A DNA stretch of 64,000 nucleotides from CAIKMD01 sp963729935 (lineage in GTDB: Bacteria; Pseudomonadota; Alphaproteobacteria; ATCC43930; CGMCC-115725). The notes below the pieces were generated by a model that was not told the DNA's origin, made no database searches, and saw only the letters and a program-made list of their open reading frames with translations. Position numbers and translations under genes: made by a program. Positions within the stretch are counted from its first letter, which is position 1. Each line of letters begins with the position of its first letter. The stretch covers positions 1,736,001 through 1,800,000 of the forward strand of contig CAVSPW010000002.1 of NCBI GenBank assembly GCA_963729935.1, in the 5' to 3' direction. Below are positions 18,733 through 27,918 of this stretch, piece after piece.

Positions 18733-19607
18733 GCGACGAGCCTCGTCCGCGAATCATGGGCCGCGGTTTAGGCCGCGGTTTGTCGGCGCTCTTGGGCGAC
18801 GGCGATGACGGGCCCAAAGCTCTCCGTCATATCGCGACCGAGTTGCTGCAGCCCGGACGTTTCCAGCCGCGCCGTCATTTCGACGAGGAGAGTCTCGGAG
18901 CGCTCGCGGAATCGGTCCGCGCTCAAGGGATTCTTCAGCCCATTCTTGTGCGTCGCAGTCCGGAGAACCCGAACACCTACGAAATTCTGGCGGGCGAGCG
19001 GCGCTGGCGCGCCGCGCAGGTCGCGCAACTGCACGAAGTGCCGGTGCTGGTGCGCGAGCTCGGCGATCGCGAAGCCTCGGAAATCGCGCTCGTCGAGAAT
19101 ATTCAGCGCCAGGACCTCAACCCGATCGAAGAGGCCCAAGGCTATCGCCGCTTGACCGAGGAGTTCGGCCATACCCAGGAGGCGCTGGCGACGGCATTGG
19201 GCAAAAGCCGTAGCCACATCGCGAATACCTTGCGGCTTCTCAATTTGCCGGAGGAGATCCAGACCATGATCGCCGACGGGCGCCTCACCGCCGGCCACGC
19301 GCGCACGCTCGTGACGGCCCAAGATCCCCTCGCGATCGCGAGAGAGATCATCGCGCGCGGCCTCAGCGTGCGTCAGACCGAAGCCCATGTGCGCGAGCAG
19401 GATCGTTCGCGCGGCGGGAAGGCGAGCGGCCGGCGATCCGAACAGCATAAAGATCCCAATGTCGCGGCGCTGGAACAGGAACTCACGCAGAACCTGGGAT
19501 TAAAGGTCGCGATCCGCGCCGATAGGGAAGGCGGCTCTCTGTCCATTCGATATAGAACGCTGGATCAGCTCGACGCCGTTCTCGCCAAACTGCGCGGGCG
19601 CCAATAA
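18729..19607 (+). CDS. parB: Chromosome-partitioning protein ParB
   Basis: 292 residues. The N-terminal MGRGLGRGLSALLG is the ParA-activating peptide common in alphaproteobacteria. The CTP-binding region carries LQPGRFQPRRHFD and ILAGERRWRAAQ (the GERRxRA motif), the middle domain has the helix-turn-helix LGKSRSHIANTLRLL that reads parS, and the C-terminus is the dimerisation domain. It binds the two parS sites at 15322 and 17333 and spreads as a CTP-dependent sliding clamp. It starts with the ATGA overlap on parA. No terminator-like hairpin is obvious in the 70 bases after the stop. Confidence 0.97.
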   Translation: MSDEPRPRIMGRGLGRGLSALLGDGDDGPKALRHIATELLQPGRFQPRRHFDEESLGALAESVRAQGILQPILVRRSPENPNTYEILAGERRWRAAQVAQLHEVPVLVRELGDREASEIALVENIQRQDLNPIEEAQGYRRLTEEFGHTQEALATALGKSRSHIANTLRLLNLPEEIQTMIADGRLTAGHARTLVTAQDPLAIAREIIARGLSVRQTEAHVREQDRSRGGKASGRRSEQHKDPNVAALEQELTQNLGLKVAIRADREGGSLSIRYRTLDQLDAVLAKLRGRQ

Positions 19608-19679
19608 ACGTGGCGCGCGCCGCGCCGGTCGCGGCCAATTGATTTGCGGCGCGGCTCGGTGTCGGCGTTAGAATAAACA

Positions 19680-19871
19680 ATGCTTGGCAGAACCGCCCTT
19701 TTCGCACTCATCGCCTTCGGCTTGACGGCGTGCGCGGGATTCCCGGCTCAACGCCCGGTCATCAATAGCGGAAGCTATGACTGGACCGATCAGGTGCGCG
19801 ACGCGCAGGGGTTTCCTCTGCCTGGATGGGCCGACGCCATTGCCCCTGATGGCGGCGGGAGCGGGCCGTAG
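19680..19871 (+). CDS. Small putative lipoprotein
   Basis: 63 residues. The first 19 residues are MLGRTALFALIAFGLTACA, a short signal peptide ending in an LTAC lipobox, so the mature chain of about 46 residues would be lipid-anchored at Cys18. The rest is polar (VINSGSYDWTDQVRDAQ) with a Gly-rich tail and no domain I recognise. The lipobox is the main support; no good Shine-Dalgarno precedes the ATG (AATAAACA). It sits alone between parB and the convergent chemoreceptor gene, 72 nt after parB. Could be a real small envelope protein or chance. Confidence 0.5.
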   Translation: MLGRTALFALIAFGLTACAGFPAQRPVINSGSYDWTDQVRDAQGFPLPGWADAIAPDGGGSGP

Positions 19872-19913
19872 CAATCCGGGGAGTGGGCTCGCTCTCCGCC
19901 GCTCGGTCGTCGG

Positions 19914-22004
19914 TTAAGCGGCACGCATCTTGTTGAGGAACGCGTTGACCTGGGCGCGGAGGCGATCAGCCTCGGCAGTCAAGGTGTTGACACTGGCGCT
20001 GACGCCGGCTGCGGCAGCGCCCGTCTTCTCGGTCCCCGTTGCGACGTCGGTCATATTTCCCGAGACCTCTTCGGTCCGTTGCGCCGCCTCATGGGTGCTG
20101 CGCTTGATTTCCTGCGTGGCCGCCGCTTGCTCTTCGACCGCCGATGCGATCGAGGTCGCCACCGCGCTCACCTCCGAAATCGTGCCGCCGATGCGTTGGA
20201 TCGCCTCGACGGCCTCCTTGGTGACGTTCTGCACCGCAACGATTTGCGCCGATATGTCCTCGGTCGCTTTCGCGGTCTGAGTGGCCAGCGATTTGACTTC
20301 GCTTGCCACCACGGCAAAGCCTTTTCCTGCCTCGCCGGCTCGCGCGGCTTCGATCGTCGCGTTGAGGGCCAAGAGATTGGTCTGACCCGCGATGCTCGTG
20401 ATCAGCTCGACGACTTCGCCGATTCGGCTGGTCGCGCCGAGCAGGCCCTGGATCGTGCTGTCTGTTTGCCTGGCCTCTTCGACCGCGCGACTGGCGATCG
20501 TCGTGGCACGCGTCACTTGGCCGCTGATCTCGGTGCTCGACGCGCTGAGCTGTTCGGTCGAGGCCGCGACACTCTGCACATTCTTCGAAGCCTCGACAGC
20601 GGCACCGACAACAGTGTGCACCCGCCGATCGCTTTGCGCTGCCGTGCCGGCGATGTCCTCCGAGGAGCTACGCATCTGGACGGAGGCGGCATGAAGGGCA
20701 TCGAGCGCGCCGCCGACCTCACCTTCGAAGACGTGGATGGCCGATTCGATTGCCTGCTGCCGCGCGGCAGCTTCGGCATGGCGGCTCTTCTGTTCCTCTT
20801 CGATGCGCATCTTCGTGATCGCATTGTCCTTGAAGGTTGCCAGGGTGCCGGCCAGCGCGCCGATCTCGTCCTTGCGTTCGGTGAAGGCCACATCGACCGC
20901 GGTATCTCCGCTGGCGAGTTTCAGCATGCGATCGCAAATCGCGTGAAGCGGACGGATGACGCGCGAGCCGACGGCGACGAAACTGCCGACACCCAGAGCG
21001 AGCGCCAGGGCCAGCAATCCGAACTGCGTCGCCAAGTTGCCGATCGCGGCCCCGCGCAGTTCAGCGGCGCGGTCATTCGCGGCGTCGAGCGCCGCGATGA
21101 TGACGTCGAGCAGCGTTTGAATCGACGGCACCGAACGCCCGGTCCAAGCTGAAACCGCGATATCGGGTTTCTGACCCGCAAGGAGCTCCTTGAAGATCCG
21201 GTCGCGCGTTGCCACGAGGTCGGGCGCGAAATAGGAATCGTTTGCCTTCTTCACGGCGGCGACATAATTCGCGGGGAGGGCAGTGCCGTAGCCGACGGCC
21301 CCGAGCGCTGCCCAGGCGGTATCAACCTGTGCTGCCGCGCGCGTATAAATGCTTTGGCCGTTCGGGACCAGCTGTCCGCCGATGATGCTGTTCGAGATCG
21401 TTACCGACGCGTCGCCCGCCGCGCTGCGCGCGATCCAGCCGAGCTGTTTCAGCGTGAGCATCTCATCGACGAATGCGTCTTTCAGCTTCACTTCGGCGGC
21501 AAGTTGCACCCCGAGCTTATCGAGCGTGTCAATGAGATCGGTCTCGATCGCGACGAAGCTACTGCCGAGATCCGCGCGCCGATCCGCCTTCGGCTTGTCG
21601 AAGGCGGCGGCGGATTCGGCCTGGAGCGGCTCGAGTGCGGCAACCGAGCGCTGCAGCGAAGCGATGTAGGTTTCCTGGCCGACGAAATCGATTCCGCGCA
21701 ACGCCGTCAACGCGGCCTTGAGCGCAGGCATCTCGCCCGCGCGCGCTTGCGAGACTTGCTTTCGGTCTGACGGCGCCACCGTCTCGGCCTTCAGCGAGCG
21801 ATCCGTGAAGGAGCGATCGAGGCGCAGATTATTCAGCGCGCGGAATACGGAGCCCGACGCGTCGGTGAGTACCGCGACGCGATTGGCCAACTCCAAGCGC
21901 CGATAGGCGCTCCACGCGCCGATCGTCAGCATCGTTATCGTGACGGCCGACATGACCGCGATCACGGATTTGAGGAGAAAATTGACCGACCAACGATTAA
22001 GCAT
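19914..22004 (-). CDS. Methyl-accepting chemotaxis protein
   Basis: 696 residues. A first membrane span lies near residues 10-30, then a long periplasmic sensory region of about 300 residues, helical and without a domain I can name, then a second span (FGLLALALALGVGSFVAVGS, about 330-350) leading into a HAMP domain (PLHAICDRMLKLASGD). The cytoplasmic signalling coiled coil contains the conserved hairpin tip QTNLLALNATIEAARAGE and GKGFAVVASEVKSLA. No C-terminal NWETF-like pentapeptide for CheR tethering is seen. It is 34 kb from the che operon, so it is an orphan receptor. Ligand unknown. Confidence 0.92.
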   Translation of the reverse strand: MLNRWSVNFLLKSVIAVMSAVTITMLTIGAWSAYRRLELANRVAVLTDASGSVFRALNNLRLDRSFTDRSLKAETVAPSDRKQVSQARAGEMPALKAALTALRGIDFVGQETYIASLQRSVAALEPLQAESAAAFDKPKADRRADLGSSFVAIETDLIDTLDKLGVQLAAEVKLKDAFVDEMLTLKQLGWIARSAAGDASVTISNSIIGGQLVPNGQSIYTRAAAQVDTAWAALGAVGYGTALPANYVAAVKKANDSYFAPDLVATRDRIFKELLAGQKPDIAVSAWTGRSVPSIQTLLDVIIAALDAANDRAAELRGAAIGNLATQFGLLALALALGVGSFVAVGSRVIRPLHAICDRMLKLASGDTAVDVAFTERKDEIGALAGTLATFKDNAITKMRIEEEQKSRHAEAAARQQAIESAIHVFEGEVGGALDALHAASVQMRSSSEDIAGTAAQSDRRVHTVVGAAVEASKNVQSVAASTEQLSASSTEISGQVTRATTIASRAVEEARQTDSTIQGLLGATSRIGEVVELITSIAGQTNLLALNATIEAARAGEAGKGFAVVASEVKSLATQTAKATEDISAQIVAVQNVTKEAVEAIQRIGGTISEVSAVATSIASAVEEQAAATQEIKRSTHEAAQRTEEVSGNMTDVATGTEKTGAAAAGVSASVNTLTAEADRLRAQVNAFLNKMRAA

Positions 22005-22151
22005 TTTTCATTCTCCGGGAGCATCGAATGGCCGATTCGAATCAGGGATGCCCGCCGCATCGCTGTACCAGAGCCGCCTCTCCAATCCGTGAACGTGTTA
22101 TCCGAACCCAATCTCCGGCTCGGATGCGTCGCGCCTCGCCGGTCAACGGCC

Positions 22152-23189
22152 TCATCGGACGCGCGATCGGCCTGCCCTGGCGTTTTGCGCAATGCCCATC
22201 AGCGCTTCGCGGCAGATGGTTTCGGCCGGCAAGCCCGTGGTCTTGGCCGCGGCCTCGGCTCCGTGGAGGGTTTCGAGCGCAACCTCGGTCTGCAGCGGCT
22301 GCCACAACCGCAACTGGCGCTTGAAACGGTCGACGAGCTTAAAAAAGACGGGCGGACGAAGCTTCAACGCATCTTCTTCGCTGCTGCCCGAGGCCAAGCG
22401 CGAACCCGCCAAATGGAGACGCTGGAAATGGCGCAGCGCCGCTCGCAAAAGCGTCACCGGCTGAGCTCCCTCGCCGAAAGCGCGGCTGAGTGCACGCTCC
22501 AGCTGCGCGGCGTCGCCCTCGGCCGCGGCCAATGCAACCTCGTCGAGCGAAAGCTCCGCGCTATCGCCGATCGCTTGCGTGACCTCGTTCTCCCCGACCC
22601 TGCCGCCGTCGCCGACGTAAAGCGCGAGTTTTTCCAATTCGCGCCGGCTCACCTGCCGATCGCCGCCGAGATGCGCGATCAGATATTGCGTCGCCTCGGG
22701 CCGAAGCTGGATGTTGCGCGCGCCGAGAACTTCGCGCGCGAGTTCGCCGATCTCGTGCGGGCCATCGAGATAGCACGCGATCGCCGCGGCCGATTTCGCG
22801 CTTTCGAACGCGCGGCGCAAACCCGATCGCGGGCCGAGATCGCCGGCTTCGACCAGGATGAAGGCATCGCCGGGCGGCAGGGCCTTGAAGAAGCGGTCGA
22901 ACAGGCCGCCGATCTCCTCCTCGGCGCCGCGCACGCGCACGAGGCGCCGCCCGCCCACGAGATTGAGGCTTGCCGCTTCGTCGTTAAGCCGAGCCGGATC
23001 GCTTGCCAGCGATCCGCTCTCGAGCTCGGCGACGCGAAACGCATCGTTGAGATCGGCGCAGATCGCGGCCGCCAGCCGGTCGGCGCGCTCGCGCACGAGT
23101 CCGGCATCGGGGCCGTAAATCAGCGCCGCGCGCATTCCGCTATCGGGCGATTTGAGAAAAGCGGCGACGCGTTGCGCCGGCAGCTTCAT
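22152..23189 (-). CDS. holA: DNA polymerase III subunit delta
   Basis: 345 residues from the ATG at 23189; the open frame runs further upstream but only as an overlap with lptE. Typical HolA elements are LIYGPDAGLVRERADRL near residues 23-39 (degenerate P-loop region), DLNDAFRVAELESGSL, LVGGRRLVRVRG and DAFILVEAGDL. The subunit is the wrench of the clamp loader, opening the beta clamp. Its ATG overlaps the lptE stop by 4 bp (ATGA), and lptE in turn overlaps leuS, giving the operon leuS-lptE-holA. In several relatives holA is next to parB on the same strand; here a chemoreceptor gene intervenes. Confidence 0.92.
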   Translation of the reverse strand: MKLPAQRVAAFLKSPDSGMRAALIYGPDAGLVRERADRLAAAICADLNDAFRVAELESGSLASDPARLNDEAASLNLVGGRRLVRVRGAEEEIGGLFDRFFKALPPGDAFILVEAGDLGPRSGLRRAFESAKSAAAIACYLDGPHEIGELAREVLGARNIQLRPEATQYLIAHLGGDRQVSRRELEKLALYVGDGGRVGENEVTQAIGDSAELSLDEVALAAAEGDAAQLERALSRAFGEGAQPVTLLRAALRHFQRLHLAGSRLASGSSEEDALKLRPPVFFKLVDRFKRQLRLWQPLQTEVALETLHGAEAAAKTTGLPAETICREALMGIAQNARAGRSRVR

Positions 23190-23719
23190 TGACCGGCCGG
23201 TTTGTCGTGCAATTGGCGGACGAACACGGCCATGCGCATGGTAATTTCTTCGGCGACTTGTTGGAGGGCGCGGTCGCGCGCGTTCTCCGCCGCGACCTGC
23301 GTCGCATATGCGTCGGTAAGCTGGTTGAAATCGCTGATCGCACGGCTTGAATTCGCGTAGACCGACTTGCCGCTCCTGGCCTCCACGAGCGTGTAACTCG
23401 CGCTGACGGTGATTTCGCTGCTGGTCGCCGTCGCGTTGCGCTGAATTCCCAGATCCGATCGCGCCACGGTGAGGATGGTTCGGAGACGCCACTGTGCGGC
23501 AACCGATCGGCCGCCCGGATTGAGATCCTCGCGCAGCGCAAGCTCGAGGATCTGGCCCGGGCGGTCGCTGATGGGCTCGACCGCAATCGCCGCGAGATCG
23601 GGATCCCAGTCCCGCGGACCGTGCGGCGCATAAAGCGGGCGAAAGCCGCAGCCGCTCAGCGCAAGCGCGAGCAGCAGGAGGAGACACCGCCGTGACAGCG
23701 CCGCGCTAGAGCACGACAT
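23186..23719 (-). CDS. lptE: LPS assembly lipoprotein LptE
   Basis: 177 residues from the ATG at 23719. A lipoprotein signal peptide with a Leu-rich core ends in the lipobox ALSGCGFRPLY; the GFRPLY after the acylated cysteine is the hallmark of alphaproteobacterial LptE. The rest resembles the family: EPISDRPGQILELALREDL, YTLVEARSGKSVY and a C-terminal helix. LptE forms a plug with LptD in the outer membrane and delivers lipopolysaccharide to the surface. It overlaps leuS by 14 bp and holA by 4 bp. A longer start at 23770 would lie deep inside leuS and spoil the signal peptide. Confidence 0.9.
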   Translation of the reverse strand: MSCSSAALSRRCLLLLLALALSGCGFRPLYAPHGPRDWDPDLAAIAVEPISDRPGQILELALREDLNPGGRSVAAQWRLRTILTVARSDLGIQRNATATSSEITVSASYTLVEARSGKSVYANSSRAISDFNQLTDAYATQVAAENARDRALQQVAEEITMRMAVFVRQLHDKPAGQ

Positions 23720-26279
23720 TGACGATCCGATTAGGCACGACGATCGTCTTGCGCGGCGCTTTGCCGCCAAGCGCCTTGATCACGGCCGGAAGTTCGAGCG
23801 CCGCGGCGGTCGATGTCGCCTGTGACGCGTCGCGCGGCAGATCGACCGTGCCGCGCAGCTTGCCATTGACCTGCACGGCCAGGGTGACGGTTTCCTCGGC
23901 GGCCAATGCCGGATCGTAGCTCGGCCACGGCTCGTCGGCGAGGAGCCCATCCGGCCGCAAAACCTGCCATAGCTCTTCGCACAGATGCGGCATCATCGGC
24001 CCGGCGAGCCGCACGGCGGCTTCCAGCCCCGCGCGCAGCACGGCGCCCGCGCCTTGCGCGTCGGCGCCATCAGGGGTGATCTCCTCAAGGCGGTTGGTCA
24101 GCTCGCGGATACGCGCCACCGCGCGGTTGAAACGGAATTTGTCGAGATCGTCCGTCACATCGCGGATCGTGCGGTGAATGGCGCCGCGCAACTCGGCAAG
24201 CGCGTCGTCGAACTTGTCGGGCGCCGGGGCCTCTGCGCGCCCGAGCGGGACCGGAGGTTCGCTCACGAGCCGATGCAGGCGGTTGACGTAGCGCCACGCG
24301 CCCTCGATGCCGGCATCGGTCCATTCGAGATCGCGCTCCGGCGGGCTGTCGGATAGGAGATAAAGCCGCGCCGTGTCGGCGCCGAACGCGTCAACGATCG
24401 CATCGAGGCCGACGAGATTTTTGTGCGATTTCGACATCTTTTCGATGCGGCCGACCCTCACGGGCCTGCCCTTGGCGTCGGTGGCGTCGCCGCCCGCCGA
24501 TTTGGTCACTTCCTCGGGAAAAAGCCACTCGCCCTCCGCGCTCTTATAGGTCTCGTGGCAGACCATGCCTTGCGTGAAGAGTCCGGCGAAAGGCTCCTTC
24601 ACGCCGAGATAGCCACATCGCTGGAGTGCGCGGGTAAAGAAGCGCGAGTAGAGCAGATGCAGAACCGCATGCTCGATACCGCCGATATATTGATCCACCG
24701 GGAGCCAGTAATCGACCTCGTCACGCACCATGGCAGTCGGGGCGCGCGGCGAGCAAAACCGCGCGAAATACCACGAGGATTCAAAAAACGTATCGAAGGT
24801 ATCGGTCTCGCGCTGTGCGGCGGCGCCGCATCGGGGGCAGGCGATATGCTTCCAACTCGGGTGATGGTCGAGCGGATTGCCCGGCTGATCGAAATTGACG
24901 TCTTCCGGCAGCTTCACGGGCAGATCCCTATCGGGAACCGGCACGATGCCGCATTTGCCGCAGTGAATCACGGGGATCGGACAACCCCAATAGCGTTGCC
25001 GCGAAACGCCCCAATCGCGCAGCCGGTAAGCGATCGTCCGCTCGCCGGCCTTCAACTCGACCAGTCTTTCCGCCGCTGCGCGCTTGGCCGCGGCCACGTC
25101 AAGGCCGTCGAGAAAATCGGAATTGAATATCGTGCCTTCCGTTTCGGTGTAGGCCTGATCGCCGATCGCGAAGCTTCGCGGATCGACGCCGGGCGGCAGC
25201 ACGACCGGTTTCACGGGCAGCTCGTATTTTCGCGCGAAATCGAGATCGCGCTGGTCATGCGCGGGACAGCCGAAAATCGCGCCACTGCCATATTCCATCA
25301 ACACGAAGTTTGCGACATAGACCGGCAGATCCCAACCGGGAACGAAAGGATGAAGCGCCTTGAGGCCGGTATCGAAGCCGCGTTTCTCCGCGGTTTCCAA
25401 TACGGCTTCGCTGGTCCCCATGCGATTGCACTCGGCGATGAAATCCGCGAGCGGCTTGTTGCTTTGCGCCAGCGCCGCCGCCAGCGGATGGTTGGGCGCG
25501 ATGGCGCAGAACGCAGCGCCGAAAAGCGTATCGGGTCGCGTCGTGAAAATCTCAAGCCGCTCGCTGCGGCCCGTCAAAGCGAAGAAGGCGCGCGCGCCCT
25601 CGGACTTGCCGATCCAGTTCTCCTGCATCACGCGCACCCGCTCGGGCCAGCGGTCCAGCGTTTTCAGCGCGTCGAGCAGATCGTCGGCATATTCCGTGAT
25701 CTTCAGGAACCATTGCGAGAGCAACCGCTTCTCGACCGGTGCGCCAGAGCGCCAGCCGCGGCCATCGATCACCTGCTCATTGGCGAGCACGCTGTGCTCG
25801 GCCGGATCCCAGTTGACCCAAGATTCCTTGCGATAGGCGAGGCCCGCCGCGAGAAAATCCAGGAACATCTTCTGCTCGTGCCGGTAATAGTCGGGATGGC
25901 AGGTCGCGATCTCGCGCCGCCAATCGTAAGCCAGCCCCATGCGCTTCAGCTGCGTGCGCATCACGGCGATGTTCTGCATCGTCCAGCTGGCGGGATGGAC
26001 TTTGCTCGCGATCGCGGCGTTTTCGGCGGGCAGGCCGAACGCGTCCCATCCCATCGGGTGCAGCACGTTGAAGCCTTGCGCGCGTTTGTAGCGCGCGACG
26101 ACGTCGCCCATGGTGTAGTTGCGCACATGGCCGACATGGAGTTTGCCCGAGGGGTAGGGGAACATCTCGAGCACGTAGTATTTTCGCCGCCCGGGCGCGG
26201 CCTCGACGTGAAACACGCCGCGGTCGCGCCAGACTGCCTGCCACTTCTCTTCAGTTTCCTTGGCGTTGTAACGCGCCAT
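23706..26279 (-). CDS. leuS: Leucine--tRNA ligase
   Basis: 857 residues, full length. The class I HIGH motif appears as PYPSGKLHVGHVRNY (about residues 41-55) and the KMSKS motif as EKMSKSHKN near residue 610. The CP1 editing domain includes FTTRPDTLFGAAF. A zinc-binding-like cluster (HCGKCGIVP and CPRCGAA) is visible near residues 440-490. C-terminal anticodon-binding and a small domain follow (AVQVNGKLRGTVDLP). It charges tRNA-Leu. First gene of the leuS-lptE-holA operon; 47 bp separate it from the DUF3576 gene upstream, which could share the transcript. Confidence 0.97.
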   Translation of the reverse strand: MARYNAKETEEKWQAVWRDRGVFHVEAAPGRRKYYVLEMFPYPSGKLHVGHVRNYTMGDVVARYKRAQGFNVLHPMGWDAFGLPAENAAIASKVHPASWTMQNIAVMRTQLKRMGLAYDWRREIATCHPDYYRHEQKMFLDFLAAGLAYRKESWVNWDPAEHSVLANEQVIDGRGWRSGAPVEKRLLSQWFLKITEYADDLLDALKTLDRWPERVRVMQENWIGKSEGARAFFALTGRSERLEIFTTRPDTLFGAAFCAIAPNHPLAAALAQSNKPLADFIAECNRMGTSEAVLETAEKRGFDTGLKALHPFVPGWDLPVYVANFVLMEYGSGAIFGCPAHDQRDLDFARKYELPVKPVVLPPGVDPRSFAIGDQAYTETEGTIFNSDFLDGLDVAAAKRAAAERLVELKAGERTIAYRLRDWGVSRQRYWGCPIPVIHCGKCGIVPVPDRDLPVKLPEDVNFDQPGNPLDHHPSWKHIACPRCGAAAQRETDTFDTFFESSWYFARFCSPRAPTAMVRDEVDYWLPVDQYIGGIEHAVLHLLYSRFFTRALQRCGYLGVKEPFAGLFTQGMVCHETYKSAEGEWLFPEEVTKSAGGDATDAKGRPVRVGRIEKMSKSHKNLVGLDAIVDAFGADTARLYLLSDSPPERDLEWTDAGIEGAWRYVNRLHRLVSEPPVPLGRAEAPAPDKFDDALAELRGAIHRTIRDVTDDLDKFRFNRAVARIRELTNRLEEITPDGADAQGAGAVLRAGLEAAVRLAGPMMPHLCEELWQVLRPDGLLADEPWPSYDPALAAEETVTLAVQVNGKLRGTVDLPRDASQATSTAAALELPAVIKALGGKAPRKTIVVPNRIVNVVL

Positions 26280-26326
26280 TCGGCGAAGCCCGTCCGGCTC
26301 CTATAAATTGTCGCGCACTGAACCGC

Positions 26327-26932
26327 TTACTGCGCGACCGTGCTCATGCGGATCTGGCGCGCGCGCGCCAGAATGGCGTTCTCGATGCCGGTTCCCGTGG
26401 TCTGATCGATGGGCGCATCGACCCACTGGCCGGTTTTATCCTTGTCCTGGCGGAAGACGCGCGCACGCACACCATCGGCACGGAGGTCGCGGCCGAGGAT
26501 GAAGATGTTAATCTTGAAACGTTCATTGGGCGTTTCCGGCGGGCTGTACCAATCCGTAATGATGGTGCCGCCAAAAGGATCGGCCGAGGCCAGCGGCATG
26601 AACGAAACGGTGTCGAGCGAAGCGTGCCACAGGAAGCTGTTGACGCCGATCGCGCTGCCGCCGCCGCCGGAATTGTCGTTTTTGTCGGGCGCGAACAGCG
26701 TGTCGAGAAGTCCCGTCGGCTTTCCTTCGGGCCGATTGCGATAATCAGAATAGACATCGGGGTTGCTCCAGCGCGGATCGACGCCATAGGGATCGGCCGC
26801 ACGGCGCTGCGCGTCGGGATCGTTGTTGCCCCAGCGATTGGGGTCGAACCAACTGCCGCAGGCGCCGAGGAGACTTAGCGCCACGATACACAGTCCGATG
26901 CGGTACCCGACCCGAGCGGCTCTGACCGACAT
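26327..26932 (-). CDS. DUF3576 family lipoprotein
   Basis: 201 residues from the ATG at 26932, preceded by AGGGAG. The signal peptide ends in a lipobox SLLGACGSWF, so Cys25 or so should be acylated. The body carries segments I associate with DUF3576: GVNSFLWHASLDTVSFMPLASADPFGG, here cited only in part as IGVNSFLWHASLDTVSF, then IITDWYSPPETPNERFK and a C-terminal IENAILARARQIR. The family occurs next to leuS in many alphaproteobacteria and is presumed to act in the envelope; no biochemical role is known to me. It is upstream of leuS on the same strand. The open frame extends far upstream, but the lipobox fixes this start. Confidence 0.87.
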   Translation of the reverse strand: MSVRAARVGYRIGLCIVALSLLGACGSWFDPNRWGNNDPDAQRRAADPYGVDPRWSNPDVYSDYRNRPEGKPTGLLDTLFAPDKNDNSGGGGSAIGVNSFLWHASLDTVSFMPLASADPFGGTIITDWYSPPETPNERFKINIFILGRDLRADGVRARVFRQDKDKTGQWVDAPIDQTTGTGIENAILARARQIRMSTVAQ

Positions 26933-27244
26933 GTTGAACTCCCTGAACCTCCGACGCGACGCGATCGAGCCCTGCGAAACCTTGCGGCCTCGCCTTATCC
27001 AGTCCCCGGCGCCAAAGTCTGACCACAACGTAGTCCGATGGCGCGGCGATGGGCCTGACCGACCAAAGCAGCTTAGCCTAGAGCTGCCGTGCGCGCAAAG
27101 CCGCTCGCCTTCGGCGCCACGGTGGGCGCGCCGAACGGTCGCGGCCCAAAACGCGCCGCGCTCCTTGACCTCGATCCCCCGGTCTTGCAGCCTCGATAGC
27201 GGAGGCGCCGCTATGACGATGATCCGGATTTGATCCAAGCCAGC
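26933..27244. other. 312-bp divergent spacer between DUF3576 and yggS
   Basis: No gene was recognised on either strand, although long frames stay open because of high GC. The right end has a strong ribosome-binding site GGAGG (27201-27205) followed by a six-codon frame, described separately. Promoters for the leuS operon and yggS should lie here, but I cannot place them. Confidence 0.5.
27213..27233 (+). other. Six-codon leader frame upstream of yggS
   Basis: An ATG at 27213 lies seven bases after GGAGG and reads M-T-M-I-R-I before TGA at 27231-27233. That TGA overlaps an in-frame yggS TTG at 27230, and the yggS ATG is 12 bp further on. Such an arrangement would favour re-initiation. It may also be chance, the GGAGG being used by yggS in some other way. 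Confidence 0.3.
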
Positions 27245-27904
27245 ATGATCGCCGTTAATCTCGTTGCGCTGCGCCAACGCATGGCGGCGGCGTCGCAGGC
27301 GGCGTCGCGAGATCCGGCCGCGGTCACGCTGGTCGCGGTGTCCAAGACCCATCCGCCAGAGGCGGTCGAGGCGGCGCTTGCCGCGGGGCAGCGCATTTTT
27401 GGCGAGAACCGCGTGCAGGAGGCGCAAGCCAAATTCCCGGCGCTGAGGGCACGGTTCCCCGATCTGCGTCTTCACCTCATCGGGCCGCTGCAAACCAACA
27501 AGGTCCGGGAAGCGGTAGCCCTCTTCGACGTAATCGAAACGGTCGATCGACCTCGACTCGCCGAAGCCCTCGTCCGGGAAATGGAGCGCCAACACCGCCG
27601 TTTGGCGTGCCTCATCGAAGTCAATATCGGCAATGAGCCGCAAAAAGCGGGCGTGACGCCCGAAACCGCCGACGCTTTCATCGCCGATTGCCGCACGCGC
27701 TGGAAATTGGATCTGCGCGGCCTGATGTGCATTCCGCCCGAGGGACGCGATCCGGCGCCCTATTTTGAGCTTCTTGCCGGCATCGCCAAGCGCAACGGCC
27801 TGTCTGAACTCAGCATGGGCATGAGCGCGGATTTCGAGGTCGCTATCGCTTGCGGCGCGACGCTCATACGGGTCGGCACCGCGATCTTCGGGCTTCGGCA
27901 GTAA
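27245..27904 (+). CDS. yggS: YggS family pyridoxal phosphate-binding protein
   Basis: 219 residues from the ATG at 27245 (an in-frame TTG at 27230 is the alternative). It has the alanine-racemase-like TIM barrel of the PLP-homeostasis family: the PLP-binding lysine in LVAVSKTHP near residue 36, FGENRVQEAQAKF, LHLIGPLQTNKVR and LSMGMSADFEVAIACGATLIRVG, cited here as LSMGMSADFEVAIACGA, near the end. It buffers free PLP and affects amino- and keto-acid pools rather than catalysing a reaction. In related genomes it neighbours leuS and DUF3576, as here, divergent from them. Confidence 0.93.
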   Translation: MIAVNLVALRQRMAAASQAASRDPAAVTLVAVSKTHPPEAVEAALAAGQRIFGENRVQEAQAKFPALRARFPDLRLHLIGPLQTNKVREAVALFDVIETVDRPRLAEALVREMERQHRRLACLIEVNIGNEPQKAGVTPETADAFIADCRTRWKLDLRGLMCIPPEGRDPAPYFELLAGIAKRNGLSELSMGMSADFEVAIACGATLIRVGTAIFGLRQ

Positions 27905-27918
27905 CGCGCTCTCGCGCC

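Noticed and set aside
23190..23687. Longer holA start giving a 511-residue protein
   Set aside because: The extension overlaps lptE in another frame; the ATG at 23189 overlaps the lptE stop by ATGA, the usual arrangement, and matches HolA size.
26933..27643. Long minus-strand frame upstream of the DUF3576 gene
   Set aside because: It runs antisense through yggS and gives arginine-rich text typical of GC-rich shadow frames; the lipobox fixes the DUF3576 start at 26932.
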